A stretch of DNA of 8,884 bases from Chloroflexota bacterium (GTDB lineage: Bacteria; Chloroflexota; Limnocylindria; QHBO01). The stretch spans positions 1 to 8,884 of the forward strand of contig JAGXHP010000136.1 in the NCBI GenBank assembly GCA_024636135.1. The letters are read 5' to 3'. The notes under the pieces were generated by a model. That model saw nothing but the letters and a program-made list of their open reading frames with translations. It did not search any database and was not told where the DNA came from. The position numbers and the translations under genes are program-made. This document shows positions 1 through 6,729 of the stretch, in pieces (position 1 is the stretch's first letter; every line of letters starts with the position of its first letter).

Positions 1-1428
1 ACGAACGGGTGGCTGTTTCCGCGGGACGGTGCGAGCACTACGGCGACCTTCGACACGACACCTCATCAATGTCGAGCCGGCGGAAGCCTCATTCGCAACG
101 TCGAGCCGGTCGGCGTTGCCTACAACCCGGACAGCAATACCTACTTCGTCGTGCGCGATGGCTCCGAGACGCTCTGGGAGCTGAGCGCCTCCTTCGCTCC
201 GTTGCGTTGCCTCGGGCTCGAGTCGTTGGGCGTCGCGGATGCGGAAGGCGTCGCGTACGGCAACGGCTCGGTCTTCATCGCCGACGGGACCGGCGCCGAG
301 GTCTGGCGGATCTCACCCGGCCCGAACGGAGTCTTCGGCACCCCAGACGGTACGGGAACAGTCGACGACGTCGTCGTCAGCCATTTCGACACCGCCTCGC
401 TCGGTCAGCCGGACGCGGAGGGAATCGAGTTCGACGCCACAACTGGGACGTTGTACGTCGTCAGCAACAAGGACGGCTCTCCGATTCTCGAGGTCACGAC
501 CGCCGGGGTGCCGGTCCGCACCCTGCAGGTCTCCGGGGCGACCTTCGAGTCGGCACGAGGCCTCACCCTGGCTCCGGGTACCACCGAAGCGGCGCAGCAC
601 ATCTACGTAGCCGATGCCCGGGTGGACAACAACACCAATCGCGGCGCGATCGACGGACGCATCTACGAGCTTGCGACTGGTGCCTCCGCGCCCACCGCTC
701 CCGAGACCACCATCACCGGCGGTCCGTCGGGCACGGTGACGAGCACCGATGCCAGCTTCACGTTCTCCGGCAGTGCCGGCACAACTGGGTTTGAGTGCCG
801 CCTCGACGGCGCCGCGTTCAACGCGTGCGCTTCGCCGCAGAACTACACGGGCATGTCGGTCGGTTCGCACACCTTCGAGGTACGGGCCGTGGCGGGATCG
901 ACACCGGATCCGACGCCGGCGGCGCGCACGTGGATCATCGGCGCCAGCGAGTCGCCCCCGCCGCCGACCGACGGCAACCTGCTGCTGAATCCGGGCTTTG
1001 AGCTCGACGCGAACGCGAACAACATCCCCGACGGCTGGGGCAGCAACGCCAAGTTCACTCGTTCGTCGGCCATCACGGCCCACGGCGGGTCGTTCGCCGG
1101 CCGCCACTTCGCCACCAACGACTCGAGCTACGCCGTGTTCCAGCAGGTGCCGGCCAGCGCGGGGACGACCTACGACTTCCGTGGCTGGGTCAATGTCCCG
1201 ACGACCTCCGATGCGTTCACGCTCAACCTGCGCGTTCGCTGGCTGAACGGCTCGACCACCATCACCACCAAGACGACGAACACCTTCACCGGATCGACCG
1301 CGGGGTGGCAGGAGTTCTCCGGCTCCCTGGCTGCGCCGGCCGGCACGACGTCGGCTCGCGTGATGATGGCGGTCAAGAGCCTCAACGCCTCGGTCTACGT
1401 TGACGACTTCTGGTTCGGAGCGCGCTGA
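1..1428 (+). CDS. Secreted modular protein, 3' part: propeller-like repeats, Ig-like domain, carbohydrate-binding-like domain (5' partial)
   Basis: The frame is open from base 1, so the N-terminus and any signal peptide lie upstream; 475 codons are visible. Codons ~38-225 hold four propeller-like repeats of the pattern 'EGVAY..NGSVFIAD', 'EGIEFD..TGTLYVVS' and 'RGLTL...IYVADAR', resembling SMP-30/SdiA-regulated/phytase-like beta-propellers. Codons ~233-314 form an Ig-like domain with a probable disulfide (C266-C276, 'FECRLDG...C.SP'), a type common in secreted actinobacterial proteins. After a Pro-rich linker ('SPPPPTDG'), codons ~326-475 start with 'NLLLNPGFE' and end with 'VYVDDFWFG', typical of CBM4/9-like galactose-binding beta-sandwiches. 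I infer an extracellular, glycan-binding protein. No catalytic residues can be assigned, and an enzyme domain may lie in the missing N-terminal part. It converges on a sulfotransferase gene with 6 bases between the stop codons. The reading frame is secure; the domain names rest on pattern recognition only. Confidence 0.82.
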   Translation, partial: TNGWLFPRDGASTTATFDTTPHQCRAGGSLIRNVEPVGVAYNPDSNTYFVVRDGSETLWELSASFAPLRCLGLESLGVADAEGVAYGNGSVFIADGTGAEVWRISPGPNGVFGTPDGTGTVDDVVVSHFDTASLGQPDAEGIEFDATTGTLYVVSNKDGSPILEVTTAGVPVRTLQVSGATFESARGLTLAPGTTEAAQHIYVADARVDNNTNRGAIDGRIYELATGASAPTAPETTITGGPSGTVTSTDASFTFSGSAGTTGFECRLDGAAFNACASPQNYTGMSVGSHTFEVRAVAGSTPDPTPAARTWIIGASESPPPPTDGNLLLNPGFELDANANNIPDGWGSNAKFTRSSAITAHGGSFAGRHFATNDSSYAVFQQVPASAGTTYDFRGWVNVPTTSDAFTLNLRVRWLNGSTTITTKTTNTFTGSTAGWQEFSGSLAAPAGTTSARVMMAVKSLNASVYVDDFWFGAR

Positions 1429-1436
1429 CGGCGCTC
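1418..1436. terminator. Possible bidirectional hairpin at the convergent gene junction
   Basis: A perfect 6-bp inverted repeat (GAGCGC, 7-base loop, GCGCTC) spans the stop of the modular protein gene (TGA, 1426-1428) and the last base pairs of the opposing sulfotransferase gene (stop 1435-1437 read on the minus strand). It sits where a shared terminator would be expected. There is no T-tract on either side, so intrinsic termination is doubtful. Confidence 0.3.
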
Positions 1437-2385
1437 AGGCGCGATATCCGCGCGCCTTCATGCGCCCACCCAGGGTCAGCCTGAACCACGCGCGGGCCAC
1501 GGGGCCGACATGATGACGCCAGCGCTCGACGGTGGCGGGGTCGAATCCGCTGGCCGCGTGCCTTCCCGGTTCGAAGCTCGAGCCAACCACGTCGATGTCG
1601 AGGAGGCCGGCATTGAATGGAATCCCGAGGTGCTCGCAGATCGCGCTCAGCTCATCGGCCGGGTTCCCAACCAGGTCCTCGAATCGGACGAGACGGTAGC
1701 GCGGTCCGAGGGTGCGACGGTACACGCCATCGAGTAGGTCCGCCCTTCGCCAGACCAGCGTTGTTCGGACTGCCTCGAGCGGCCCGAGCATCGGATCGAC
1801 GATGGCAGCGGGCAGCCAGGGCAACCACCGCTTCGGACCCCACCGGCCCTCGCGCCGTCGACGCAGCTCGGATGCGTAGACTGCCCGCGGATCCCGAAAG
1901 GTATGGATGACCGCCGCAGCCGGGAACCACTCCACGAGCGTCGGGACGAAGAGCAGGTGCGAAGGCGTCTTTTCGCCGATGATGCGCAGGGGTACCCGTG
2001 CATCAGCGGCCCGTTCAACATAGAGATCGAGGAGGAGGACGAAGAGCGCCTGTACCGACCGATCGGTGGCTGCCAGCCGTTCGGCGAAGTCGGTGCGGGA
2101 CACCGTGCGCCGCAGCCAGGACCAGTACCCGGTAGCGCTGTGCCCGTCGACCGCGTACAGCTCGTCGACGACCGAGCCTAGCCCCAGGCTGCCCTCGCGC
2201 ACACTGCCCAGGCGTCGGGCAAGTCGGCGCTTCGCGACTCGTCGCATGAAGTGGGTCTCGGGGACAATCACCACGCCCTCGGCTCGATTCAGGACGTGGC
2301 GCAGCAGCGTCGACCCGGTGCGGGCGCACCCGACGATGAAAAGGCTGCGCGGATTCGGGCGAACTTCAGCCGGCGTGGCGCCCAC
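1435..2385 (-). CDS. PAPS-dependent sulfotransferase, Sulfotransfer_3-like
   Basis: This gene predicts a cytoplasmic enzyme moving a sulfuryl group from PAPS to an acceptor hydroxyl; the acceptor is unknown. From the GTG at 2385 the product has 316 residues, normal for the family. Visible motifs are the 5'-phosphosulfate loop GCARTGSTLL (19-28), 'GEKTPSH' (137-143), the 3'-phosphate-binding segment with RDPRAVYAS (R164...S172), and 'VRFEDLVGNP' (~233-242). The start is ambiguous. The frame extends to a TTG at 2430 (331 residues) with no ribosome site, whereas the GTG at 2385 has GGGGA 3 bases upstream and leaves only a 20-bp overlap with the preceding gene; the PAPS loop is intact either way. 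It is the second gene of a two-gene minus-strand unit and is probably translationally coupled to the first. A glycan acceptor is inferred from the neighbouring glycosyltransferases; a lipid or small-molecule acceptor remains possible. Confidence 0.85.
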   Translation of the reverse strand: MGATPAEVRPNPRSLFIVGCARTGSTLLRHVLNRAEGVVIVPETHFMRRVAKRRLARRLGSVREGSLGLGSVVDELYAVDGHSATGYWSWLRRTVSRTDFAERLAATDRSVQALFVLLLDLYVERAADARVPLRIIGEKTPSHLLFVPTLVEWFPAAAVIHTFRDPRAVYASELRRRREGRWGPKRWLPWLPAAIVDPMLGPLEAVRTTLVWRRADLLDGVYRRTLGPRYRLVRFEDLVGNPADELSAICEHLGIPFNAGLLDIDVVGSSFEPGRHAASGFDPATVERWRHHVGPVARAWFRLTLGGRMKARGYRA

Positions 2386-3115
2386 GCGTCCCCAGGCTGC
2401 GACCGAATCGCCAGTACAGTCCCGCCGCAAAGCTGAACGCAGCGTACCCGGCGCGGTCGAGCGTCGTGGGCCGGTCGATCTCCCACTCTGGCGGGAACTC
2501 GTAGCCCCACCGCTCCATGAATGGTCCGAAGACGCGACGGGCCCGCGCGCGCGTGTGCGGCGGATAGTAGTCTCGCCAGGTTCGTGCGCGCGCGGCCGTC
2601 GTGTTCACCTGTGGAAGCTCCCGCCTTGGCGTGATGCCGATGCGATCGAGTACCTCGGCAAAGTCTTCTGCGAGGCTCTCGAAGCGAATGACATAGTCGA
2701 AGCGGTCATGGGATAGGCTTGACCACCGGTCGTACGGGAGAACGTGATACCGCATAAAGTACCGCGGGAAATCGGCGTCCGTGCGGCGAAGATACCCAAA
2801 GATGTGGCGGTCGACGACCCGGTTGAGCAGCGGCTTCGACTTGGGAGCTCGCTCGGGATTCGTCATCCGTTCGTTGTGGTCGGTCTTCAGCTTGAAGTAC
2901 TGGCTGACTGCGTCATCGAGTGGGTTGCGAATGCCGGAGAAGACGAAGTACTTCTTCTCCTCCGGCGTCGCCGCCGTGAGGAACTCCTCGTAGGTGGCGT
3001 GCTTCTGCAGGATCGTCTCACCGTCGTAGAAGGCGCGAAGCTCCTGCCGAATCGCGGTCGAACCGGTGCGCGGAAGCTCGACAAAGAGGTAGCGATGACG
3101 ATGCGAGATGATCAA
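2366..3115 (-). CDS. Sulfotransferase, Sulfotransfer_2-like
   Basis: The 249-residue product is predicted to be a PAPS-dependent sulfotransferase of a different subfamily from its downstream neighbour. Motifs: ELPRTGSTAI (13-22) as 5'-phosphosulfate loop, GIRNPLDDAVSQYF (61-74) with R63 and S71 placed as PAPS 3'-phosphate ligands, VIRFESLAEDF (142-152), and LPQVNTTAAR (167-176) followed by 'YYPPHT', a C-terminal pattern seen in bacterial members acting on carbohydrates. The start is TTG at 3115. An in-frame stop lies 7-9 bases upstream (TGA, 3122-3124), and the beginning '(M)IISHRHRYLFVELPRTGST' matches the usual N-terminus of this family, so TTG is favoured although no Shine-Dalgarno is visible. 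The gene is divergent from the glycosyltransferase operon, 20 bp away, and its end overlaps the next sulfotransferase. Sulfation of the product of the adjacent operon is a reasonable inference; the acceptor is not known. Confidence 0.83.
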   Translation of the reverse strand: MIISHRHRYLFVELPRTGSTAIRQELRAFYDGETILQKHATYEEFLTAATPEEKKYFVFSGIRNPLDDAVSQYFKLKTDHNERMTNPERAPKSKPLLNRVVDRHIFGYLRRTDADFPRYFMRYHVLPYDRWSSLSHDRFDYVIRFESLAEDFAEVLDRIGITPRRELPQVNTTAARARTWRDYYPPHTRARARRVFGPFMERWGYEFPPEWEIDRPTTLDRAGYAAFSFAAGLYWRFGRSLGTRGRHAG

Positions 3116-3135
3116 GGTGCGTCAGGACCGGCGGA
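3116..3135. promoter_or_regulatory. Very short divergent intergenic region
   Basis: Only 20 bp separate the TTG of the sulfotransferase gene (minus) from the ATG of the first glycosyltransferase (plus). Promoters for both units must therefore overlap coding sequence, or the glycosyltransferase starts later (GTG at 3163), giving a 47-bp gap. On the minus strand a TATGGT at 3153-3148 could be a -10 element for the sulfotransferase pair, but I find no matching -35. No convincing promoter is seen on the plus strand. Confidence 0.3.
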
Positions 3136-4374
3136 ATGGGCTGGCCGACCATACCACGCACGGTGATCGAGGACCGGTTCCGCGTCCTGCAGGTCATCGG
3201 AAACCTCGATCGCGGTGGGGGCCAGGAGGTGGTGCGGACGCTGGTCCGCCATCTCCCTGAGGCCGGAGTCGACCCGGTCGTCGTTTCCCTTTCCGATGGG
3301 CCATTGCGATCCGAGATCGAGGCCGGCGGCATCCCGGTGGTGATCATCCCCGGGCGGATGACGTCGCTCCTCGATGGGCCGCGGGGCATCCGGGAGATCA
3401 TGCGCATTCGAAGCGATCTGGCGGCTGTTGCACGCGAGCACCAGACGCGTGTCGTGCAGACGCACCTGCTGAGGTCCCTCGACTTCGTCGCGCTCGCGCT
3501 GCGTGCCTCGCGCGACGTCGATGTGGTCCTCTGGACCGTGCATAACGCGCTCCTCGATCTCCGGGCAGATCAGCTGCCGGCCAATGCCTGGCTCCTGCGC
3601 CCAAAGCGCATCGTGCACCGAATGATGTATCGCGTAGGCGGGCGGGTGGCCGATGGGTTCATTGCTGTCTCCGACGACGTGGCCTCGAGTGTCCGGCACG
3701 CCTTTCGACCGCCTCGCGATCGGCTGACGGTCATTCCGAACGGCGTCGAGGTGGAGCGATACGGGACGTCGATCGCCAGGGCGGAGGTGCGTGCGTCGAT
3801 CCGCATTCCGGCCGACGCGCCCATGGCGATCGTCGTCGCCAAGCTCATGACACAAAAGGGTCACGCCGTGCTGCTCGACGCGCTTCCCAGGGTTCACGAG
3901 CGGTTCCCCCTGCTCCACACCGTGCTGGTCGGTGAGGGAGAACTTCGTGCGCAGCTCGAGGCCAGGGTGCGGCGTGAACGACTCGACGATCGCGTTCGAT
4001 TTCTTGGCGATCGCGGAGACATCCCGGACCTGCTTTCCGCCAGTGACCTCTTCGTTCTCCCGTCGCTGTGGGAGGGCCTGCCGATGGCCTTGCTCGAAGC
4101 GATGGCTACGCGGCTCCCCGTCATCGCCAGCGCCGTGTCCGGCACTCGGCAGGTCATCCAGGACGATCGGAGCGGCGTGCTCGTGCCGGCGGGGGACGCG
4201 CGCGCGCTGGCCGGGGCGATGATGCGCGTCTTGGGGGATCCACACCACGCCGCCGCCCTGGGCAGGGCCGCACGGTCGCGCGTCGAGGACTGCTACAGTG
4301 CCGGGGCTCAGGCTCAGCGCCACGTGCGGCTGTACCGCACCCAACTCAGTGCCCGCGAAGGGGGACGGACGTGA
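3136..4374 (+). CDS. Glycosyltransferase family 4 (GT-B fold)
   Basis: The 412-residue protein is a retaining GT4-type transferase that moves a sugar from a nucleotide donor to a glycan or lipid-linked acceptor at the inner face of the membrane. Domain 1 (about 15-190) begins with 'VLQVIGNLDRGGGQEVV', the glycine-rich N-terminal loop typical of GT4; H136-N137 and 'FIAVSDDV' follow. Domain 2 (~200-390) begins after VIPNGVEVERY and carries 'QKGH' (240-243), VGEGELR (265-271) and the EX7E motif (E313 and E321 in WEGLPMALLEAMA). There is no membrane helix. The ATG at 3136 is preceded closely by GGCGGA rather than a well-spaced ribosome site; the GTG at 3163, just before 'IEDRFRVLQVIGN', is a fair alternative that keeps the whole fold. 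It is the first gene of a four-gene operon and overlaps the next by 4 bp. Donor and acceptor cannot be predicted. Confidence 0.9.
   Translation: MGWPTIPRTVIEDRFRVLQVIGNLDRGGGQEVVRTLVRHLPEAGVDPVVVSLSDGPLRSEIEAGGIPVVIIPGRMTSLLDGPRGIREIMRIRSDLAAVAREHQTRVVQTHLLRSLDFVALALRASRDVDVVLWTVHNALLDLRADQLPANAWLLRPKRIVHRMMYRVGGRVADGFIAVSDDVASSVRHAFRPPRDRLTVIPNGVEVERYGTSIARAEVRASIRIPADAPMAIVVAKLMTQKGHAVLLDALPRVHERFPLLHTVLVGEGELRAQLEARVRRERLDDRVRFLGDRGDIPDLLSASDLFVLPSLWEGLPMALLEAMATRLPVIASAVSGTRQVIQDDRSGVLVPAGDARALAGAMMRVLGDPHHAAALGRAARSRVEDCYSAGAQAQRHVRLYRTQLSAREGGRT
4358..4365 (+). promoter_or_regulatory. Ribosome binding site deciding the GTG start at 4371
   Basis: AAGGGGGA lies 5 bases before the GTG at 4371, inside the end of the preceding gene. 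It supports the GTGA stop/start overlap and argues against starts further upstream in the same frame. Confidence 0.6.
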
Positions 4375-5663
4375 CGGACGACCAGGTGAGGCCGCCCGCG
4401 GGACGCCATGACCAGTTGCGACTCTCGTACGTGATTGGGACGTACCCCGTGCTGACAGAGACGTTCATCGACCGCGAGATCAAGCAGCTTCTCGACCGGG
4501 GCGCGGACCTTGAGATCGTTTCCATTCGGCGTCCGCGCACCGAGCTGTCCGCGCTGCAGCGGGAGCTCAGCCGGCGCGTGCGATATCTCCTTCCGGTGTC
4601 ATGGCCCCGACTTCTTCGCGCCCATGTCGTCGCGGCGGTAGGCCGGCCGCGGACGTACTTCGGGACGGCCGCATGGCTTCTCTCGCGCGGACACGACGGA
4701 GCGCCCCGCCGGAGAACCGCGTACCACTTCGTCACGGGGGTATATGTCGCTGACGTCCTCCGCGAGCGCCGGGGAGTTCATGTCCATGCCCACTTCGTCG
4801 ACCGTGCCGCAACGGTCGCACTCGTCGCGTCCAGATTGCTCGGATCGACCTACAGCGTCACGGCCCACGCGCGCGAGATCTACGTCGATGCGTTCCTCCT
4901 GCGCGAACGCATCGGCGAGGCATCCTTCACGGCGACCTGCACGGAGTACAACCGCCGCCATCTGGCCTCGATCGTCGGTCCGCGCGTTGCGCAGCGGATC
5001 GTGAGGCTGTACCACGGGCTGGACCTGCAGACCTTCCTCGGCGTCGACCCTGTGGCATCCCCGGACCGCCCACTGCTTCTGGCCGTAGCTCAGCTGACGG
5101 AACGCAAGGGACTTCGCTACCTCGTGGAGGCCTGTCGTTTGCTCCGCGACCGTGGCCGCGCGTTCGAGTGCGAAATCGTCGGGGACGGACCCCTGTTCGA
5201 GACCCTCGCGGCGCAAGTCCGCGAGCTCGGCCTCGACGACATCGTTCGGCTGACGGGTCCGCTCCAGTACCACGACGTGGTGGAGCGCTACGGCCGAGCC
5301 TTCGCATTCGTCCTCCCTTGCATCGTTGCGCCGGATGGCGACCGGGACGGAATCCCGAACGTGATCCTTGAGGCGATGGCATCGGCTGTGCCCGTCGTCA
5401 GCACGCCAGTGTCTGGCATCCCGGAGGTGCTGCGAGATGGAGATACGGGGCTGGTCGTGCCAGAAGCGGACGCGATCGCCATAGCCGATGCTGTGGAGCG
5501 CCTGCTCGATACCCCGGGTCTTGGATTGCGTCTGGGCACGTCGGCGCGGACGTTCGTTCGCGCCGAGTTCGACCTCGATCGCAACATCGATCGGCTCGCT
5601 CAGCGCTTCGCAGACGCCGGGGCAGGTGCCTTGGCCACTCCATCGGGCGGTACCCATGCCTGA
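4371..5663 (+). CDS. Glycosyltransferase family 4, colanic-acid (WcaL/AmsK)-like
   Basis: The start is GTG at 4371, overlapping the previous stop as GTGA and preceded by AAGGGGGA; the product has 430 residues. The frame is open further upstream, but that part is out of frame under the first glycosyltransferase and makes no sense as protein. 'SYVIGTYPVLTETFIDREI' (19-37) is the 'FPxLSETF' type N-terminus of exopolysaccharide glycosyltransferases related to WcaL/AmsK. Other landmarks are VHVHAHFVDRAAT (136-148), 'YSVTAHAREIY' (161-171), LYHGLDLQTF (213-222), QLTERKGLRYLVEA (241-254) and VGDGPL (270-275). The EX7E position reads DGIPNVILE, so the first acidic residue is Asp (D326) and the second Glu (E334). 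It should be a cytosolic or membrane-associated transferase using a nucleotide sugar; linkage and sugar are unknown. It overlaps the next gene by 8 bp. Confidence 0.9.
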   Translation: MTDDQVRPPAGRHDQLRLSYVIGTYPVLTETFIDREIKQLLDRGADLEIVSIRRPRTELSALQRELSRRVRYLLPVSWPRLLRAHVVAAVGRPRTYFGTAAWLLSRGHDGAPRRRTAYHFVTGVYVADVLRERRGVHVHAHFVDRAATVALVASRLLGSTYSVTAHAREIYVDAFLLRERIGEASFTATCTEYNRRHLASIVGPRVAQRIVRLYHGLDLQTFLGVDPVASPDRPLLLAVAQLTERKGLRYLVEACRLLRDRGRAFECEIVGDGPLFETLAAQVRELGLDDIVRLTGPLQYHDVVERYGRAFAFVLPCIVAPDGDRDGIPNVILEAMASAVPVVSTPVSGIPEVLRDGDTGLVVPEADAIAIADAVERLLDTPGLGLRLGTSARTFVRAEFDLDRNIDRLAQRFADAGAGALATPSGGTHA

Positions 5664-6729
5664 CCCGGCGGTTGCACCTCAACGGCTCCGCCCGCGAGTG
5701 ACTGGCGGGTCGCTCTTCCTTGTCTGGGCGGAGCGCCATCGAGGAACGCGCAGCGGGTGGCTGGCGGAGTCCGTCGGCGTCGACGACCTCCGCTACCTGG
5801 CCCCGACGAGCGCGCGTGGGTGGTGGGCGTCATGGCGCAAGTACCCCCTCCAGGTGATCGAGACCTTCAGGCTCCTCATGGCACAGCGGCCCAAGGCTGT
5901 CTTCGTGCAGAGTCCGCCGAGCTTCGCCGCCTGGACCGCCACCTGGTATGGATGGGCGACGCGCGGGGCCGTCGTCATCGACGCGCACAGCGACGCGTTT
6001 GAGCGCAGCATCTGGACCCGGCCACGCTGGATTACTCGGCTTGTTGCACGGAATGCGACGGCGACCATTGTCACGAATGAGCACTGGGCGGAGTTGGTTC
6101 GGGCCTGGGGTGGCCGCGCGATCACGGTACCCAGCATCCCGACAGCCTTCAAAGTCGGAGATCCCCCGCCCCTTGGAGCCGGCCTCAACGCGGCCGTGGT
6201 CAACACGTGGGCCGCGGATGAGCCGCTCGGCGCTCTCCTGCGCGCAGCGGCCCTCCTCCCGGACGTGACGCTCCACGTGACGGGACGGGACGATCGAGTC
6301 GGCTCTCTGGGGCAGACCGTCCCCGACAACGTGAGATTCACTGGCTTCCTGCCCGAGGCCAGTTACCACGGGCTCCTGAGCGCAGCGGACGTCGTGATCT
6401 GTCTGACGACGCGGGACCACACCATGCAGAATGGCGCGTGCGAGGCGCTCTCCCATGGGACGCCGATCGTCACGTCCGATTGGCATGTCCTCCGCGAATA
6501 CTTCGACGCCGGCACTGCCCATGTCGACAACACCGAGGAGGGGATTGCGCAGGGAATCCGGCACGTCCTTGCCAACCTCGACCAGCACAGGGCCGCTATT
6601 CGCGAGCTCCGTGCACGTCGCCACGCCGAGTGGGAGGTCACTCGGGACGGGCTCGTTCAACTCATCAACGACCGCCTTGACCCTGCCCAGCAGGCCGGGC
6701 GGAGCCGCGACACGGAGGAAGGCAATTGA
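5656..6729 (+). CDS. Divergent GT-B glycosyltransferase (GT4-like, short form)
   Basis: The ATG at 5656 overlaps the previous stop as ATGCCTGA and gives 357 residues; GTG at 5698, just before 'TGGSLFLVWAERH', is an alternative. The N-terminal half has 'RPKAVFVQSPPSFAAW' (78-93) and VVIDAHSDAF (106-115), a pattern shared with bacterial GT-B enzymes that resemble ALG1-type mannosyltransferases. The C-terminal half has VVNTWAADEPLGALLRAA (181-198), 'LHVTGRD' (206-212), VRFTGFLPEASYHGLLSAADV (226-246) and QNGACEALSHGTPIVTSDW (258-276). E263 fits the second Glu of EX7E, but the residue eight positions earlier is H255, so the first Glu is missing. It is probably still a retaining GT-B transferase, but its CAZy family cannot be assigned by eye. 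Position three in the operon, next to the GDP-mannose dehydrogenase, makes a mannose- or uronate-related donor conceivable; that is inference. Confidence 0.82.
   Translation: MPDPAVAPQRLRPRVTGGSLFLVWAERHRGTRSGWLAESVGVDDLRYLAPTSARGWWASWRKYPLQVIETFRLLMAQRPKAVFVQSPPSFAAWTATWYGWATRGAVVIDAHSDAFERSIWTRPRWITRLVARNATATIVTNEHWAELVRAWGGRAITVPSIPTAFKVGDPPPLGAGLNAAVVNTWAADEPLGALLRAAALLPDVTLHVTGRDDRVGSLGQTVPDNVRFTGFLPEASYHGLLSAADVVICLTTRDHTMQNGACEALSHGTPIVTSDWHVLREYFDAGTAHVDNTEEGIAQGIRHVLANLDQHRAAIRELRARRHAEWEVTRDGLVQLINDRLDPAQQAGRSRDTEEGN
6714..6718 (+). promoter_or_regulatory. Shine-Dalgarno deciding the TTG start at 6726
   Basis: GGAGG followed by 7 bases before TTG (6726) is the strongest ribosome site in the window. 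It lies in the last codons of the previous gene and validates a TTG start that overlaps the TGA stop (TTGA). Confidence 0.75.

Noticed and set aside
9..794. 261-codon plus-strand frame in the modular protein region
   Set aside because: It is extremely Arg-rich and out of frame with the repeat-containing modular protein that is open from base 1.
3112..4344. 410-codon open frame on the minus strand, antisense to the first glycosyltransferase
   Set aside because: The plus-strand frame has all GT4 motifs. The antisense product is rich in Arg, Pro, His and Asp with no recognisable domain, as expected for a shadow frame in GC-rich DNA.
4068..4370. N-terminal extension of the second glycosyltransferase
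   Set aside because: The extension overlaps the first glycosyltransferase in another frame and is low-complexity; the GTG at 4371 has a good ribosome site and the usual family N-terminus follows.
5488..5655. N-terminal extension of the third glycosyltransferase
   Set aside because: It overlaps the C-terminal coding part of the second glycosyltransferase; the ATG at 5656 fits the overlap pattern of the operon.
4599..5657. 352-codon minus-strand frame antisense to the second glycosyltransferase
   Set aside because: It lies opposite a gene with clear family motifs, and its own composition is Arg/Asp-rich without domains or a ribosome site.
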